Positions 34,932 to 44,548 of a stretch of DNA of 64,000 bases are shown here, in pieces (within the stretch, counting starts at the first letter, position 1; the number at the start of each line of letters is the position of its first letter). Made by a program: the position numbers and the translations under genes. Below the pieces are notes generated by a model that did no database searches, had not been told where the DNA came from, and was given only the letters and a program-made list of their open reading frames with translations. The stretch is from Formosa undariae. GTDB taxonomy: Bacteria; Bacteroidota; Bacteroidia; Flavobacteriales; Flavobacteriaceae. The DNA lies in NCBI RefSeq assembly GCF_042427615.1, contig NZ_JBHMEZ010000001.1, positions 712,435-776,434 of the forward strand, written 5' to 3'.

Positions 34932-36284
34932 ATGAAAAATCTTAGCAGATTATTGTTCGCAATGTTGCTGGTATTTGGTTTTAGCAACACTTATGCGCAA
35001 GATGACAACAACCCATGGGCGATTAGTTTCGGGGTAAACGCAGTAGACTTCTATCCTAACGGAGATGGAGCACCTCTTAGTGAAGGTTTCGGAGACGAAT
35101 ACTTTAACACTGGTGATCACTGGAACGTTTTACCTTCTTTATCTACAATTACTGTAGCTCGTACTTTAACAGATGGTTTATCTTTTGGAGTAACAGGGTC
35201 AATTAATAAAATCGATAAATACGGTGATGACGAAGTTTCTGATTTATCTTACTACGGAGTAGATGGTACTTTTAAGTACGGTTTTTTACAACATAGTGTA
35301 TTTAATCCATTCATCGGAGTTGGTGGGGGTTACACTTGGGTAGACGAAATCGGAGCTGGTACTGCTAATGGTACTTTAGGTTTCAATATCTGGTTTACTG
35401 AGAATATTGGTCTTACATTACAATCTTCTTATAAGCACTCTTTCGAAGATTATTTAACTTCTCATTTCCAACATACTGCAGGAATCGCTATCAAATTTGG
35501 TGGAAAAGATGCTGACAAGGATGGAATATATGACAAAGATGATGCTTGTCCAGATGTATTTGGTTTAGCTATCTTTAACGGTTGTCCTGATACTGACGGT
35601 GATGGAATCGAAGATTCTAAAGATGCTTGTCCAAACGAAGCTGGTACAGCTGAATTTAATGGTTGTCCTGATTCTGACGGAGACGGTGTAGCTGATCCTG
35701 AAGATAAATGTCCTACTGTTGCTGGTTTAGTAGCATTAAACGGATGTCCTGATGCTGATGGAGACGGTGTAGCTGATCCTGATGATAAATGTCCAGATGT
35801 TGCAGGTCCTGCTGAAAACAATGGTTGTCCTTGGGCTGATACAGACGGAGACGGTGTAGCAGATAAAGATGACAAATGTGTAGATGTTCCTGGTACTGTT
35901 GCAAACGACGGTTGTCCAGAATTATCTGAAGCGGTTCAAAAATCACTTAACGAATATGCTAAAACTATCTTATTCGATACAGGTAAATCTTCTATCAAAT
36001 CTCACTCTGCTGAAGTTTTAGAAAACATTATAGCTATTATTAATGAATACCCTAACGCTACTTTTACTGTAGATGGTCACACTGATAGTTCAGGATCTGA
36101 TGCTTTAAACATGAAGTTATCTGACGCTAGAGCAGCAGCTGTTAAAGATTACTTAGTAACTAAAGGTATTGATTCTTCAAGATTATCTTCTAAAGGATAT
36201 GGTGAAGAAAAGCCAATCGATTCTAACAAAACTAGAGCTGGTAGAGCTAATAACAGACGTGTAGAAATTAACTTAGTTAAATAA
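34932..36284 (+). CDS. OmpA-family outer-membrane protein with thrombospondin type 3 repeats
   Basis: 450 residues from ATG 34932; a TTG two codons upstream is not needed. A signal peptide ends at NTYAQ. Residues about 25-185 form a beta-barrel-like N-terminal domain. About five calcium-binding thrombospondin type 3 repeats follow (about 190-330), each with DxDxDG and DKCP or DACP plus NGCP. The last 120 residues are an OmpA peptidoglycan-binding domain with ILFDTGKSSI, TVDGHTDSSG and LSDARAAAVKDYL, and end NNRRVEINLVK. It would tie the outer membrane to the cell wall. Strong promoter-like and terminator signals suggest high expression. Confidence 0.94.
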   Translation: MKNLSRLLFAMLLVFGFSNTYAQDDNNPWAISFGVNAVDFYPNGDGAPLSEGFGDEYFNTGDHWNVLPSLSTITVARTLTDGLSFGVTGSINKIDKYGDDEVSDLSYYGVDGTFKYGFLQHSVFNPFIGVGGGYTWVDEIGAGTANGTLGFNIWFTENIGLTLQSSYKHSFEDYLTSHFQHTAGIAIKFGGKDADKDGIYDKDDACPDVFGLAIFNGCPDTDGDGIEDSKDACPNEAGTAEFNGCPDSDGDGVADPEDKCPTVAGLVALNGCPDADGDGVADPDDKCPDVAGPAENNGCPWADTDGDGVADKDDKCVDVPGTVANDGCPELSEAVQKSLNEYAKTILFDTGKSSIKSHSAEVLENIIAIINEYPNATFTVDGHTDSSGSDALNMKLSDARAAAVKDYLVTKGIDSSRLSSKGYGEEKPIDSNKTRAGRANNRRVEINLVK

Positions 36285-36312
36285 GACTAAATCTGTTAAA
36301 ATATAATTATCT

Positions 36313-36348
36313 AAAACGCCCCGTTTATTCGGGGCGTTTTTTATTTTT
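36313..36348 (+). terminator. Intrinsic terminator after ompA
   Basis: AAAACGCCCCG pairs with CGGGGCGTTTT around TTTATT and is followed by a T run. The next start codon is only a few bases away, so the AddB-like gene depends on read-through or on a promoter inside ompA. Confidence 0.93.
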
Positions 36349-36353
36349 ATAGC

Positions 36354-39119
36354 ATGACAACTTTTATAGAAGAGGTTATTGCTAACCTACAAGAGAAAGG
36401 TCTTGACCTTTCCGAATTAAAATTTATTCTTCCTAGTAAACGCGCTGGTACCTTCTTAAAGCATCAACTTTCAAGAACGACCAAGCAAACCATGTTTGCT
36501 CCAGAAATATTAAGTATTGAAGATTTTGTTGAAAACATTTCAGGTTTAAAAACAGTTTCGAATACAGAATTACTCTTTCAATTTTATAATACATACATCA
36601 CCCTTAATACAGAAGGTAATCTAGACTCGTTTGAAGTGTTTTCTAAATGGGCACAAATTTTACTTCAAGATTTTAATGAGATCGATAGGTATTTAATTCC
36701 TCAGGAAAAAATATTTGAATATCTGGCAGCCATTCAGGAAACCAACCATTGGTCTGTTGCAGAAGATAAAACCGAGTTCATTATAAAATATCTTGCATTC
36801 TGGAATAAGCTCCATGTGTACTACACTCATTTTACAAAAAACTTACTAGATAATAATTTGGGGTATCAAGGTTTGGTATATAGACAAGCGAATACTAAAG
36901 TTGTGGAGTATACAGAACAAAGTGGTGTACAACATGTTTTTCTAGGGTTTAATGCTTTAAATACTGCCGAAGAATCTATTATCCAACATATTTTAGAGCA
37001 TACAAATGCTTTAATTTATTGGGATATCGATAAAACATTTTATGAAAATCCAGTTCATGATGCTGGATTATTTACCAGGCAACATGCTAAAAATTGGAAG
37101 TATTTTAATACACATCCTTTCAATTGGATTTCTGATAATTATAAAAATCAAAAATCTATTAACATTATTGGTGTTCCAAAAAATATTGGGCAATCAAAAT
37201 ATATTGGTAATATTCTAAAAGAACTCGGAAAAACTAAAAATACCTTAGAGCATACAGCCATAGTTTTAGGGAATGAAGATCTTTTGCTTCCTGTGCTTAA
37301 TTCAATACCGTCAGAAGTGAAGACGTTAAATGTAACGATGGGGTTTCCTTTAAAATCAATTCCGTTAGCGTCATTATTCGAAAGTCTTTTTAAGCTTCAT
37401 AAAAACAATCCGAAGTCTTTTTATTATAAAGATGTGATTTCAATAGTGTCTCATCAATTTGTCCGTCCCTTATTTATTAAAGATAAAGATGATTTTGCCG
37501 CCACTTTAATTGAAACCATTCAAACAAATAACATTGTCTTTCTTACATGTCAGCATTTAGTCGATTTATGCGAGCCATTTAAGGCGGTTTTAGAGCTGTT
37601 ATTTAATGCTTGGGACAACAACGCAACAATAGCTTTAAATCAGTCTAAATCTTTAATTTTTGCTCTAAAAGAGTATTTAAATATAAGTAAGGATCAGAAT
37701 ATTTTAAGTTTGGAATATACGTATCGATTCTATGAGCTTTTTAATGAATTAGATCGTTTAAATACCACTTATAACTTCTTTCAGAATATAAGCGCATTGC
37801 ATCAAGTGTATAAAGAACTACTAAGCAGTGAAACTTTAGATTTTCAAGGGGAGCCGCTACAAGGCTTGCAAATTATGGGGATGTTAGAGTCTCGTGTTTT
37901 GGATTTTGAAACAGTTATAATCTCTTCTGTTAACGAAGGTGTTTTACCTGCTGGGAAAAGTAATAATTCGTTTATTCCTTTAGATGTTAAGATGGAGAAT
38001 AATTTGCCAACATTTAAAGAGAAGGATGCCGTTTATACCTATCACTTTTACCGTTTGCTACAACGTGCTAAAAACGTATATATTATTTATAATACAGAAG
38101 CCGATGTCTTAAAAGGTGGCGAGAAAAGTAGATTTATAACGCAGTTAGAATTAGAGAAAATACACAGTCCCAAACAAATTATTGCAACTCCAACGGTGCA
38201 TTTGGTAGAAAATAAACTAAAAACGGTACCCAAATCAGCTTTAGTTTTGGAACGCTTAAAGCAAATCGGTAAATATGGTTTTTCGCCTTCGTCTTTAACT
38301 AATTATATGAGGAATCCTATGGATTTCTATTTACAAAAAGTATTAAAGATTCAAGAATACGACGAGGTTGAAGAAACGGTGGCGGCTAATACATTAGGGA
38401 CCGTTGTGCATAATACGCTTGAAGATTTTTACAAACCATTAGTTGGTGTGCAATTAACAGCAAAACATATTACCGAAATGAAATCTAAAATTTCGAGTAC
38501 CGTTTTACATCATTTTGAGGATACCTATAACAAAGGAGATATTAGTACTGGTAAAAATTTAATTAGCTTTGAAATAGCAAAACGCTATGTGTCTAATTTT
38601 ATTAACTTAGAATTAAAGGAAATTGAAGCCGGCAGAATTATTAAAATTATATCTATTGAAGCCGATTTTAAACAGGTGAAAATTAATATTCCTGAACTCG
38701 ATTTTCCTGTAACTATTGGTGGTAAAGTAGATCGTGTGGATGAATATGATGGCACTACTAGAATAATTGATTATAAAACCGGTAAAGTCGGGCAGTCGCA
38801 AGTAGAAATTGTAAATTGGGACGAACTTACTACCGACTATGATAAGTATAGTAAGCCATTCCAAATTCTGTGTTATGCATTTATGATGCTTTCTGACGGG
38901 ACTTTAAAATTTCCTTTAGAAGCAGGAATTATTTCCTTTAAAAACTTGAACGGTGGCTTTTTAAAGTTTACAAAAAAAGATAAATCTGGAAATGGTGCCA
39001 CTAAAATAACGGCTATAAACGAGGAAACTATTCAGTTATTTGAGGAGCAACTTAAGGTCTTAATTTTAGATATTTTTAACCCAGAAAATGATTTTGAAGA
39101 AAAGGAAGTTAATCATTAA
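36354..39119 (+). CDS. AddB-like PD-(D/E)xK nuclease protein
   Basis: A 921-residue protein of the RecB-family exonuclease type. The N-terminal part resembles an inactive helicase (ILPSKRAGTFLKHQL replaces a P-loop, and no GxGKT is seen). The region EPLQGLQIMGMLESRVLDFETVIISSVNEGVLP is the degenerate motif V typical of AddB-like subunits. The C-terminal nuclease domain shows FSPSSLTNYMRNPMDFYLQ, LGTVVHNTLEDFY and VDRVDEYDGTTRIIDYKTG. None of the iron-sulphur cysteines of Bacillus AddB is evident. It is the probable partner of the upstream helicase-nuclease in double-strand break processing. Confidence 0.85.
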   Translation: MTTFIEEVIANLQEKGLDLSELKFILPSKRAGTFLKHQLSRTTKQTMFAPEILSIEDFVENISGLKTVSNTELLFQFYNTYITLNTEGNLDSFEVFSKWAQILLQDFNEIDRYLIPQEKIFEYLAAIQETNHWSVAEDKTEFIIKYLAFWNKLHVYYTHFTKNLLDNNLGYQGLVYRQANTKVVEYTEQSGVQHVFLGFNALNTAEESIIQHILEHTNALIYWDIDKTFYENPVHDAGLFTRQHAKNWKYFNTHPFNWISDNYKNQKSINIIGVPKNIGQSKYIGNILKELGKTKNTLEHTAIVLGNEDLLLPVLNSIPSEVKTLNVTMGFPLKSIPLASLFESLFKLHKNNPKSFYYKDVISIVSHQFVRPLFIKDKDDFAATLIETIQTNNIVFLTCQHLVDLCEPFKAVLELLFNAWDNNATIALNQSKSLIFALKEYLNISKDQNILSLEYTYRFYELFNELDRLNTTYNFFQNISALHQVYKELLSSETLDFQGEPLQGLQIMGMLESRVLDFETVIISSVNEGVLPAGKSNNSFIPLDVKMENNLPTFKEKDAVYTYHFYRLLQRAKNVYIIYNTEADVLKGGEKSRFITQLELEKIHSPKQIIATPTVHLVENKLKTVPKSALVLERLKQIGKYGFSPSSLTNYMRNPMDFYLQKVLKIQEYDEVEETVAANTLGTVVHNTLEDFYKPLVGVQLTAKHITEMKSKISSTVLHHFEDTYNKGDISTGKNLISFEIAKRYVSNFINLELKEIEAGRIIKIISIEADFKQVKINIPELDFPVTIGGKVDRVDEYDGTTRIIDYKTGKVGQSQVEIVNWDELTTDYDKYSKPFQILCYAFMMLSDGTLKFPLEAGIISFKNLNGGFLKFTKKDKSGNGATKITAINEETIQLFEEQLKVLILDIFNPENDFEEKEVNH

Positions 39120-39170
39120 ACTATTTTCTGAAAATAAACCAAAAATTTTTCCTTCTACAATTTGAAAGTA

Positions 39171-39632
39171 ATGAAAACTAATTCTGAAATTAAACAACAG
39201 CTTTTAAAATGTTGCGAAGTGTTTATCGATAAACGATTGGCAAATGTACAGCATAACATTGCCGAAGTTCAGGAGGCATTAACTTCTGAAACTAAAAGTT
39301 CTGCAGGCGATAAGCATGAAACAGGACGCGCCATGTTGCAATTGGAACGTGAAAAATTTGGTACGCAATTATCAGAAATAAATCAAGTAAAGCAAGCCTT
39401 GTCGAAAATAAATGTTTCAAAACACTCTGAAGCGATATGCTTAGGAAGTGCAGTGCTTACTAATAAATCGAATTATTTCATTGCTATTAGTGCGGGCGAA
39501 ATGGATATTGATGGTATTAAATATTTTGCAATTGCACCAAATACACCGATTGGACAGTTGTTATTATCCAAAAAAGCAGGGGATACTGTACGTTTCCGAG
39601 AACAAGTGTTTTCAATTGAACAGTTATTCTAA
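39171..39632 (+). CDS. GreA/GreB-like coiled-coil protein
   Basis: 153 residues from ATG 39171; a TTG three codons upstream is an alternative start. Residues 1-80 are helical and charged, likely an antiparallel coiled coil. Residues 85-153 form a small beta domain with ISAGEMDIDGIKYFAIAPNT, then PIGQLLLSKKAGDTVRF, which matches the SP-IG-ALLGK-GD-V signature of the C-terminal domain of Gre factors. The tip acidic pair of true GreA is not obvious. It may bind RNA polymerase without cleavage activity; this is inference. Related proteins are often mislabelled as 3-oxoacyl-ACP synthase. It overlaps the convergent ABC gene by nine bases. Confidence 0.7.
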   Translation: MKTNSEIKQQLLKCCEVFIDKRLANVQHNIAEVQEALTSETKSSAGDKHETGRAMLQLEREKFGTQLSEINQVKQALSKINVSKHSEAICLGSAVLTNKSNYFIAISAGEMDIDGIKYFAIAPNTPIGQLLLSKKAGDTVRFREQVFSIEQLF

Positions 39633-40595
39633 TTCTAATCTTTTTTTAGCAGATTCTGTAAGTGCTATGTTTGTAAATTCATCTAGAGCCAATGGTTCTT
39701 TATGGTAGAAAAATATAGATCTCGACTTAAATTCTGCTTCAATAAGATACGTGTTTCCCCTAAAGTAATTGTGGGTTACTTTAAGTTTTAAGAGTGGATT
39801 ATTAGAAACCTCTAATTCGTGGGCATATATAAACACTGTTTTTTCAGATGGCTGGAACCCAAGATCAGAAGCTTCAAAAGTATTAAATTCATCGAAAAAA
39901 GATGCGATTAATGGCTTTTCAGGATTCTTATAGAGTTGTTTTGGTGTGTCGCTTGCTATGATTTTTCCGTTGTTTAAAACAATCATTCTATCCGAATAAG
40001 GCAATACGTCTTCTCGATCGTGAGTAGCGACCACACAAGAAATATGCTTTTCTTTTAAATATTTAAATAGATTTCGACGAAGCGTTTGCTTTTGGAAATT
40101 ATCGATATGACTAAAAGGTTCGTCTAATATTATAATTTCAGGTTGTCTTGCAATCGCTCTTGCAAGTGCTACACGCTGTTTTTGTCCGCCACTTAATAAC
40201 TTCACCTTTACATCTGTAAACTCAACCAAATCGACTAATGCGATCAGTTCGGTAGTACGTCGCTCTTTCTCTTCAGGAAAGAAATTAGATAAGAATTTAC
40301 CGATATTTTCTTTAACCGAAATAAAAGGCATTAAATCAAATTCTTGAGCTACATATTTCATAAAATCGTAACCGATAACCAAATTGAATTTTGGCCCTAA
40401 TATTGGTTTGTCATTCCAAAATATCTCCCCTTCAGGTAAGTCGTAGGTGCCGTAAAGTAATTTTATAAGCGTACTTTTTCCAGAACCACTTTCACCGATA
40501 ATAGAAACATGCTGACCTTGTTCTACAGAAAATGAAATATTATGGAGTATGGTTTTAGCGTTGTAACCAAATGAAATATTTTGGACTTTAAGCAT
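39624..40595 (-). CDS. ABC transporter ATP-binding protein without linked permease
   Basis: 323 residues. The nucleotide-binding domain (1-225) is complete: Walker A IGESGSGKSTLIKLL, Q-loop YVAQEFDLMPF, signature LLSGGQKQRVALARA, Walker B EIIILDEPFSHID, and the switch His in VVATHDRED. About 95 extra residues at the C-terminus form a TOBE-like or accessory domain. The layout resembles importers of the PotA/FbpC kind. No permease or binding protein is encoded beside it, so the substrate is unknown. It is minus-strand and separated from prolyl oligopeptidase by its own upstream region. Confidence 0.9.
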   Translation of the reverse strand: MLKVQNISFGYNAKTILHNISFSVEQGQHVSIIGESGSGKSTLIKLLYGTYDLPEGEIFWNDKPILGPKFNLVIGYDFMKYVAQEFDLMPFISVKENIGKFLSNFFPEEKERRTTELIALVDLVEFTDVKVKLLSGGQKQRVALARAIARQPEIIILDEPFSHIDNFQKQTLRRNLFKYLKEKHISCVVATHDREDVLPYSDRMIVLNNGKIIASDTPKQLYKNPEKPLIASFFDEFNTFEASDLGFQPSEKTVFIYAHELEVSNNPLLKLKVTHNYFRGNTYLIEAEFKSRSIFFYHKEPLALDEFTNIALTESAKKRLELE

Positions 40596-40621
40596 AATTT
40601 AATTTTGATTTACAAAAATAG

Positions 40622-40674
40622 AATAAAAAAACAAAGAGCCATTTAATTGCAAATAAAGCATTTAAATGACTCTT
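40622..40674 (-). terminator. Terminator after prolyl oligopeptidase region (minus strand)
   Basis: On the minus strand AAGAGTCATTTAA pairs with TTAAATGGCTCTT (one G-U pair) and is followed by a T-rich run. It lies between the end of the S9 peptidase gene and the ABC gene. Confidence 0.75.
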
Positions 40675-40692
40675 AAGATGATTTAAAAAGGA

Positions 40693-42858
40693 TTATCCTT
40701 TAGTCTTTTCTTTATTTGTTTCGGGAAGTACATTAAATCCCATGTTGTATAACGTAAATCCGAAAATATCTGCATATTGTTCAATGGTTTTACTAACTGG
40801 TGTTCCTGCACCATGACCAGCATCTGTTTCAATACGTATTAAAATAGGATTTCCATGTTTTTGATTATGCTGCAATTCGGCTGCAAATTTAAAACTATGA
40901 GCAGGTACTACGCGATCGTCATGATCGCCAGTTGTAATTAAAGTTGCTGGATATTTTACATCTGGTTTTACATTGTGAACAGGAGAATATGCCTTTAAAT
41001 ATTCGAACATTTTCTTACTGTCTTCTGCCGTTCCGTAATCGTATGCCCAACCTGCACCAGCGGTGAATGTGTGATAACGTAACATGTCTAATACACCAAC
41101 AGCAGGTAATGCGACTTGCATTAAATCTGGACGCTGCGTCATTGTTGCACCTACTAATAATCCTCCGTTAGAACCTCCTTTAATAGCTAAAAACTTAGAC
41201 GATGTATACTTGTTTTCGATTAAATATTCTCCAGCTGCAATAAAGTCATCAAAAACATTCTGTTTTTGCATTTTGGTTCCTGCGTCGTGCCACGCTTTTC
41301 CGTATTCTCCACCACCACGAATGTTAGGTACAGCATAAATTCCACCGGCTTCCATCCAAACTGCGTTTGCAATACTAAATGAAGGTGTTAAGCTTATATT
41401 GAAGCCCCCATAAGCGTATAATATTGTTGGGTTCTTACCGTTTAATTCTGTGCCTTTTTTATACGATATAATCATTGGTATTTTTGTGCCGTCTTTAGAC
41501 TTGTAAAAAACTTGCTTACTCTCGTACTGATTTGGATTAAAATCCACTTTTGGTTTTACATAGACATTAGACTCACCTGATGCTGTATTAAAAGCATAGC
41601 TTGTAGATGGTGTGGTGTAATTTGAGAATGAATAATACAAGGTGTCATTTTCTTTTTTACCAGAAAATCCACTTACCGTTCCTACACCTGGAAGTTCAAT
41701 TTCGCGAACTAACTTTCCCTTATAATCGTATTGTTTTACTTGAGATACAGCATCGACCATGTAATGCGCAAAAATAAAATGACCTCCAGTAGAAGGTGTT
41801 AAAACATTTTTTGTTTCAGGAATAAAATCTACCCAATGTTCAGGAGTTGGATTAGAAGCATCTACGGTTACAATTTTTATATTAGGTGCGTTTAAATTGG
41901 TCGATAAAAATAAAGTACTACCAATATTATCTACTAAATCCGTATCGCTATCTGTATGGTCTAATATGGCCACAAACCTGCTGTTTGGCTTAGTTAAATC
42001 TTTAATATATAATTTATTACCAGAGGTAGATGTGCGTGGGTAAATTAATAAATAACGATCGTCTTCAGTCACACTTGCAGAGATATAACGATGCTTCTCT
42101 AGAGGTGTTCCTCCAAATATAAGTTTGTCGGCATTTTGATTTGTGCCAATCTTATGGTAATACAATTTGTGCTGGTCGGTTTTAGCAGAAAGCTCACTTC
42201 CTTTTGGCTTATCGTAGCTTGAATAATAGAAGCCTTCATTACCCTTCCAAGACATACCGCTAAACTTAACATCGACTAAAGTGTCTTCGATAACCTGTTT
42301 TGTTTCTGCATTAATTATGATAATTTTTCTCCAATCGCTACCGCCTTCAGAAATAGAATATGCAGCGATACTCCCATCTTTAGAAAATGATAAACCTCCT
42401 AAAGACGTTGTCCCTTCTGTACTAAATGTATTAGGGTCAAGAAAAATCTCTTCGGTTTTGTCGTCTCCCTTAGTTCTAAATAATACATTTTGATTTTGTA
42501 ATCCGTTGTTTTTATAAAAGTAGTTGTAGTCTCCTTCTTTAAAAGGCGCTCCAATTTTTTCGTAATTCCAAAGTTTAGTTAAACGGTCCTTAATTTGGTT
42601 ACGGTATGGTATTTTTTCTAAATAACCGAAAGTTATTTTGTTCTCTTCTGCCACCCAAGCTTCGGTCTCAGGACTTCTATCGTCTTCTAGCCAGCGATAT
42701 GGATCTTGAACTTTAATGTCGAAATACGTGTCTGCGGTGTCTATAGTTTTCGTTATAGGGTAGTTCACTATTTGATTGTTATTTTTTCTTAGTTCTTGCT
42801 CATTTTTACAGGAACTAAATAGGGTTAATATCGTTAGAGTCGCTATTAATCTCTTCAT
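40693..42858 (-). CDS. Prolyl oligopeptidase (S9A family), predicted lipoprotein
   Basis: 721 residues. The N-terminus MKRLIATLTILTLFSSCKN has a lipobox, so the enzyme is probably anchored on the periplasmic side or exported. An N-terminal beta-propeller (about 60-430) begins with DPYRWLEDDRSPETEAWV, typical of S9A. The alpha/beta-hydrolase domain has the nucleophile in KGGSNGGLLVG, the Asp in TTGDHDDRVVP and the His in DAGHGAGTP. It cleaves short peptides after proline. It stands alone between two terminators. Confidence 0.94.
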   Translation of the reverse strand: MKRLIATLTILTLFSSCKNEQELRKNNNQIVNYPITKTIDTADTYFDIKVQDPYRWLEDDRSPETEAWVAEENKITFGYLEKIPYRNQIKDRLTKLWNYEKIGAPFKEGDYNYFYKNNGLQNQNVLFRTKGDDKTEEIFLDPNTFSTEGTTSLGGLSFSKDGSIAAYSISEGGSDWRKIIIINAETKQVIEDTLVDVKFSGMSWKGNEGFYYSSYDKPKGSELSAKTDQHKLYYHKIGTNQNADKLIFGGTPLEKHRYISASVTEDDRYLLIYPRTSTSGNKLYIKDLTKPNSRFVAILDHTDSDTDLVDNIGSTLFLSTNLNAPNIKIVTVDASNPTPEHWVDFIPETKNVLTPSTGGHFIFAHYMVDAVSQVKQYDYKGKLVREIELPGVGTVSGFSGKKENDTLYYSFSNYTTPSTSYAFNTASGESNVYVKPKVDFNPNQYESKQVFYKSKDGTKIPMIISYKKGTELNGKNPTILYAYGGFNISLTPSFSIANAVWMEAGGIYAVPNIRGGGEYGKAWHDAGTKMQKQNVFDDFIAAGEYLIENKYTSSKFLAIKGGSNGGLLVGATMTQRPDLMQVALPAVGVLDMLRYHTFTAGAGWAYDYGTAEDSKKMFEYLKAYSPVHNVKPDVKYPATLITTGDHDDRVVPAHSFKFAAELQHNQKHGNPILIRIETDAGHGAGTPVSKTIEQYADIFGFTLYNMGFNVLPETNKEKTKG

Positions 42859-42893
42859 ACTGCTGTCGTTTTATAGGTCTTCCAAAAATAACG

Positions 42894-42930
42894 AAAAAGC
42901 TCCTAAACGCTTAGGCTTAGGAGCTTTTTT
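42894..42930. terminator. Terminator between asd and S9 peptidase gene
   Basis: AAAAAGCTCCTAA pairs with TTAGGAGCTTTTT; runs of A and T on either side allow action on both strands. It follows asd on the minus strand. Confidence 0.85.
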
Positions 42931-42952
42931 TAAATTTAATTAAGAGAAAAAC

Positions 42953-43942
42953 TTAGAGCAGTTTATTCGCAATTAAGTATTCTGCAATTTGTATGGTGTT
43001 TGTTGCAGCTCCTTTACGAAGGTTGTCGGCAACAATCCACATATTTAAAGTGTTTTTTTGCGTTTCATCTCTTCTAATACGTCCAACAAAAACATCGTCT
43101 TTATCATGTGCATAAATTGGCATTGGATACGTATTTGTATCTGTATTATCTTGAACAACAACACCTGGAGTTTCACTTAGTAATTTGCGAACATCGGCTA
43201 ATTCAAATTCATTTTCAAATTCCACGTTTACAGATTCAGAATGTCCACCAGAAGTTGGAATTCTTACTGCTGTTGCAGATACAGAAAAAGAGGTGTCGCT
43301 TAATATTTTTTGAGGTTCTAGGGCTAATTTCATTTCCTCTTTAGTATATCCGTTGTCTAAAAACACATCACAATGTGGTAATGCATTTCTTCCAATTGGA
43401 TAAGGGTAAGCCATTTCGCCTTCTATTCCTGCAATTTCGTTTTCTAGTTGTTTAACAGCTTTTACACCAGTTCCAGATACCGATTGGTATGTTGAAACCA
43501 CAACACGTTTCATAGTATATTTTTTATGAAGTGGCGCTAATGCCATAACTAATTGAATAGTTGAGCAATTAGGGTTTGCAATAATTTTATCTTCTTTAGT
43601 TAATTCGTTCGCATTAATTTCTGGAACGATTAATTTTTTTGAAGGATCCATTCTCCATGCTGAAGAATTGTCGACTACAGTCGTACCAGCTTCTGCAAAT
43701 TTAGGAGCCCATTCTAAAGACGTGTCTCCTCCGGCAGAAAATAAAGCAACATCTGGTTTCATTGCTACTGCATCTGCTAAACCTACAACCTTATAATCTT
43801 GTCCTTTATAAGAAATTGTTTTACCTACAGAACGCTCTGAGGCAACAGGGATTAATTCCGTTAATGGAAAATTACGTTCTGCTAATACTTTAAGCATTAC
43901 TTCGCCAACCATACCCGTGGCACCAACTACAGCTACTTTCAT
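42953..43942 (-). CDS. asd: Aspartate-semialdehyde dehydrogenase
   Basis: A 329-residue NADP-dependent enzyme making aspartate semialdehyde for lysine, threonine, methionine and diaminopimelate. It has the Rossmann motif VAVVGATGMVGEVML, DNSSAWRMD, catalytic Cys126 in IANPNCSTIQLVMAL, SVSGTGVKAV, and RIPTSGGHSESVNVE with the catalytic His. It is monocistronic on the minus strand. TAGTTTTG (43982-43989 on the minus strand) fits a -7 box about 40 bases before the ATG. Confidence 0.96.
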   Translation of the reverse strand: MKVAVVGATGMVGEVMLKVLAERNFPLTELIPVASERSVGKTISYKGQDYKVVGLADAVAMKPDVALFSAGGDTSLEWAPKFAEAGTTVVDNSSAWRMDPSKKLIVPEINANELTKEDKIIANPNCSTIQLVMALAPLHKKYTMKRVVVSTYQSVSGTGVKAVKQLENEIAGIEGEMAYPYPIGRNALPHCDVFLDNGYTKEEMKLALEPQKILSDTSFSVSATAVRIPTSGGHSESVNVEFENEFELADVRKLLSETPGVVVQDNTDTNTYPMPIYAHDKDDVFVGRIRRDETQKNTLNMWIVADNLRKGAATNTIQIAEYLIANKLL

Positions 43943-44003
43943 TATATCAATTTTAGTTTAAGTGTGTCTATTTATTTTAAACAAAACTAAGTATTAATAA
44001 TTT

Positions 44004-44040
44004 AAAAAAAGCCTTAGTTTCTTCAAACTAAGGCTTTTTA
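44004..44040. terminator. Terminator after mscL (minus strand), upstream of asd
   Basis: A perfect 15-bp stem, AAAAAGCCTTAGTTT (44006-44020) with 44025-44039, loop CTTC. Both ends are T-rich on the strand read outward. Confidence 0.9.
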
Positions 44041-44076
44041 ACAACAAATAACAAAATGTTAATTATTTAACAAATC

Positions 44077-44487
44077 TTATTTCTTTAGTAAATCTCTTAT
44101 TTCTGCAAGAAGTTCTTCTTGAGTTGGCCCTACAGGTGCAGGTGCTGCAACTTCTTCTTTCTTTTTAGAATTTTCGTAAGCTTTTAAGACCATGAAAATA
44201 CATAAACCAATAATTATAAAATCAATAATTATTTGGATAAAGTTTCCGTAGTTAATTGCTACCACGGGAACTTCTGCTCCAGCAGCGTTTGTTGTTGCCT
44301 CTTTTAAAACATACTTTAGGTCTGTAAAATTAACATCGCCAAGCAACATGCCTATTGGAGGCATTAAAATGTCTTTAGTAAACGACGTTACTATTTTACC
44401 AAATGCACCACCAACAATTACTGCGGTTGCAAGGTTTATAATGTCCCCTTTTAGGAGGAATGACTTGAAGTCTTTGAAAAATGCCAT
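44077..44487 (-). CDS. mscL: Large-conductance mechanosensitive channel
   Basis: A 136-residue inner-membrane channel that opens under membrane tension to release solutes in osmotic downshock. An amphipathic N-terminus (FFKDFKSFLLKGD) leads into the pore helix IINLATAVIVGGAFGKIVTSF, the conserved MscL gate. The periplasmic loop is VLKEATTNAAGAEVPVVAINYG. The second helix is NFIQIIIDFIIIGLCIFMVLK, followed by the cytoplasmic bundle EELLAEIRDLLKK. Length and order are standard. Confidence 0.96.
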   Translation of the reverse strand: MAFFKDFKSFLLKGDIINLATAVIVGGAFGKIVTSFTKDILMPPIGMLLGDVNFTDLKYVLKEATTNAAGAEVPVVAINYGNFIQIIIDFIIIGLCIFMVLKAYENSKKKEEVAAPAPVGPTQEELLAEIRDLLKK

Positions 44488-44548
44488 ATAGTTTAGGATT
44501 GATTAATAATCGCTAATGTATATAAAATAAAATAAAAAGAGAATGTAT

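Noticed and set aside
35462..35946. Two minus-strand frames across the OmpA thrombospondin repeats
   Set aside because: They are shadows of the plus-strand repeats; their repetitive Ser/Pro content simply reflects the complement of DxDxDG codons.
39448..39708. An 86-codon frame overlapping the GreA-like gene
   Set aside because: It is an out-of-frame shadow within the coding region, extending into the convergent ABC gene.
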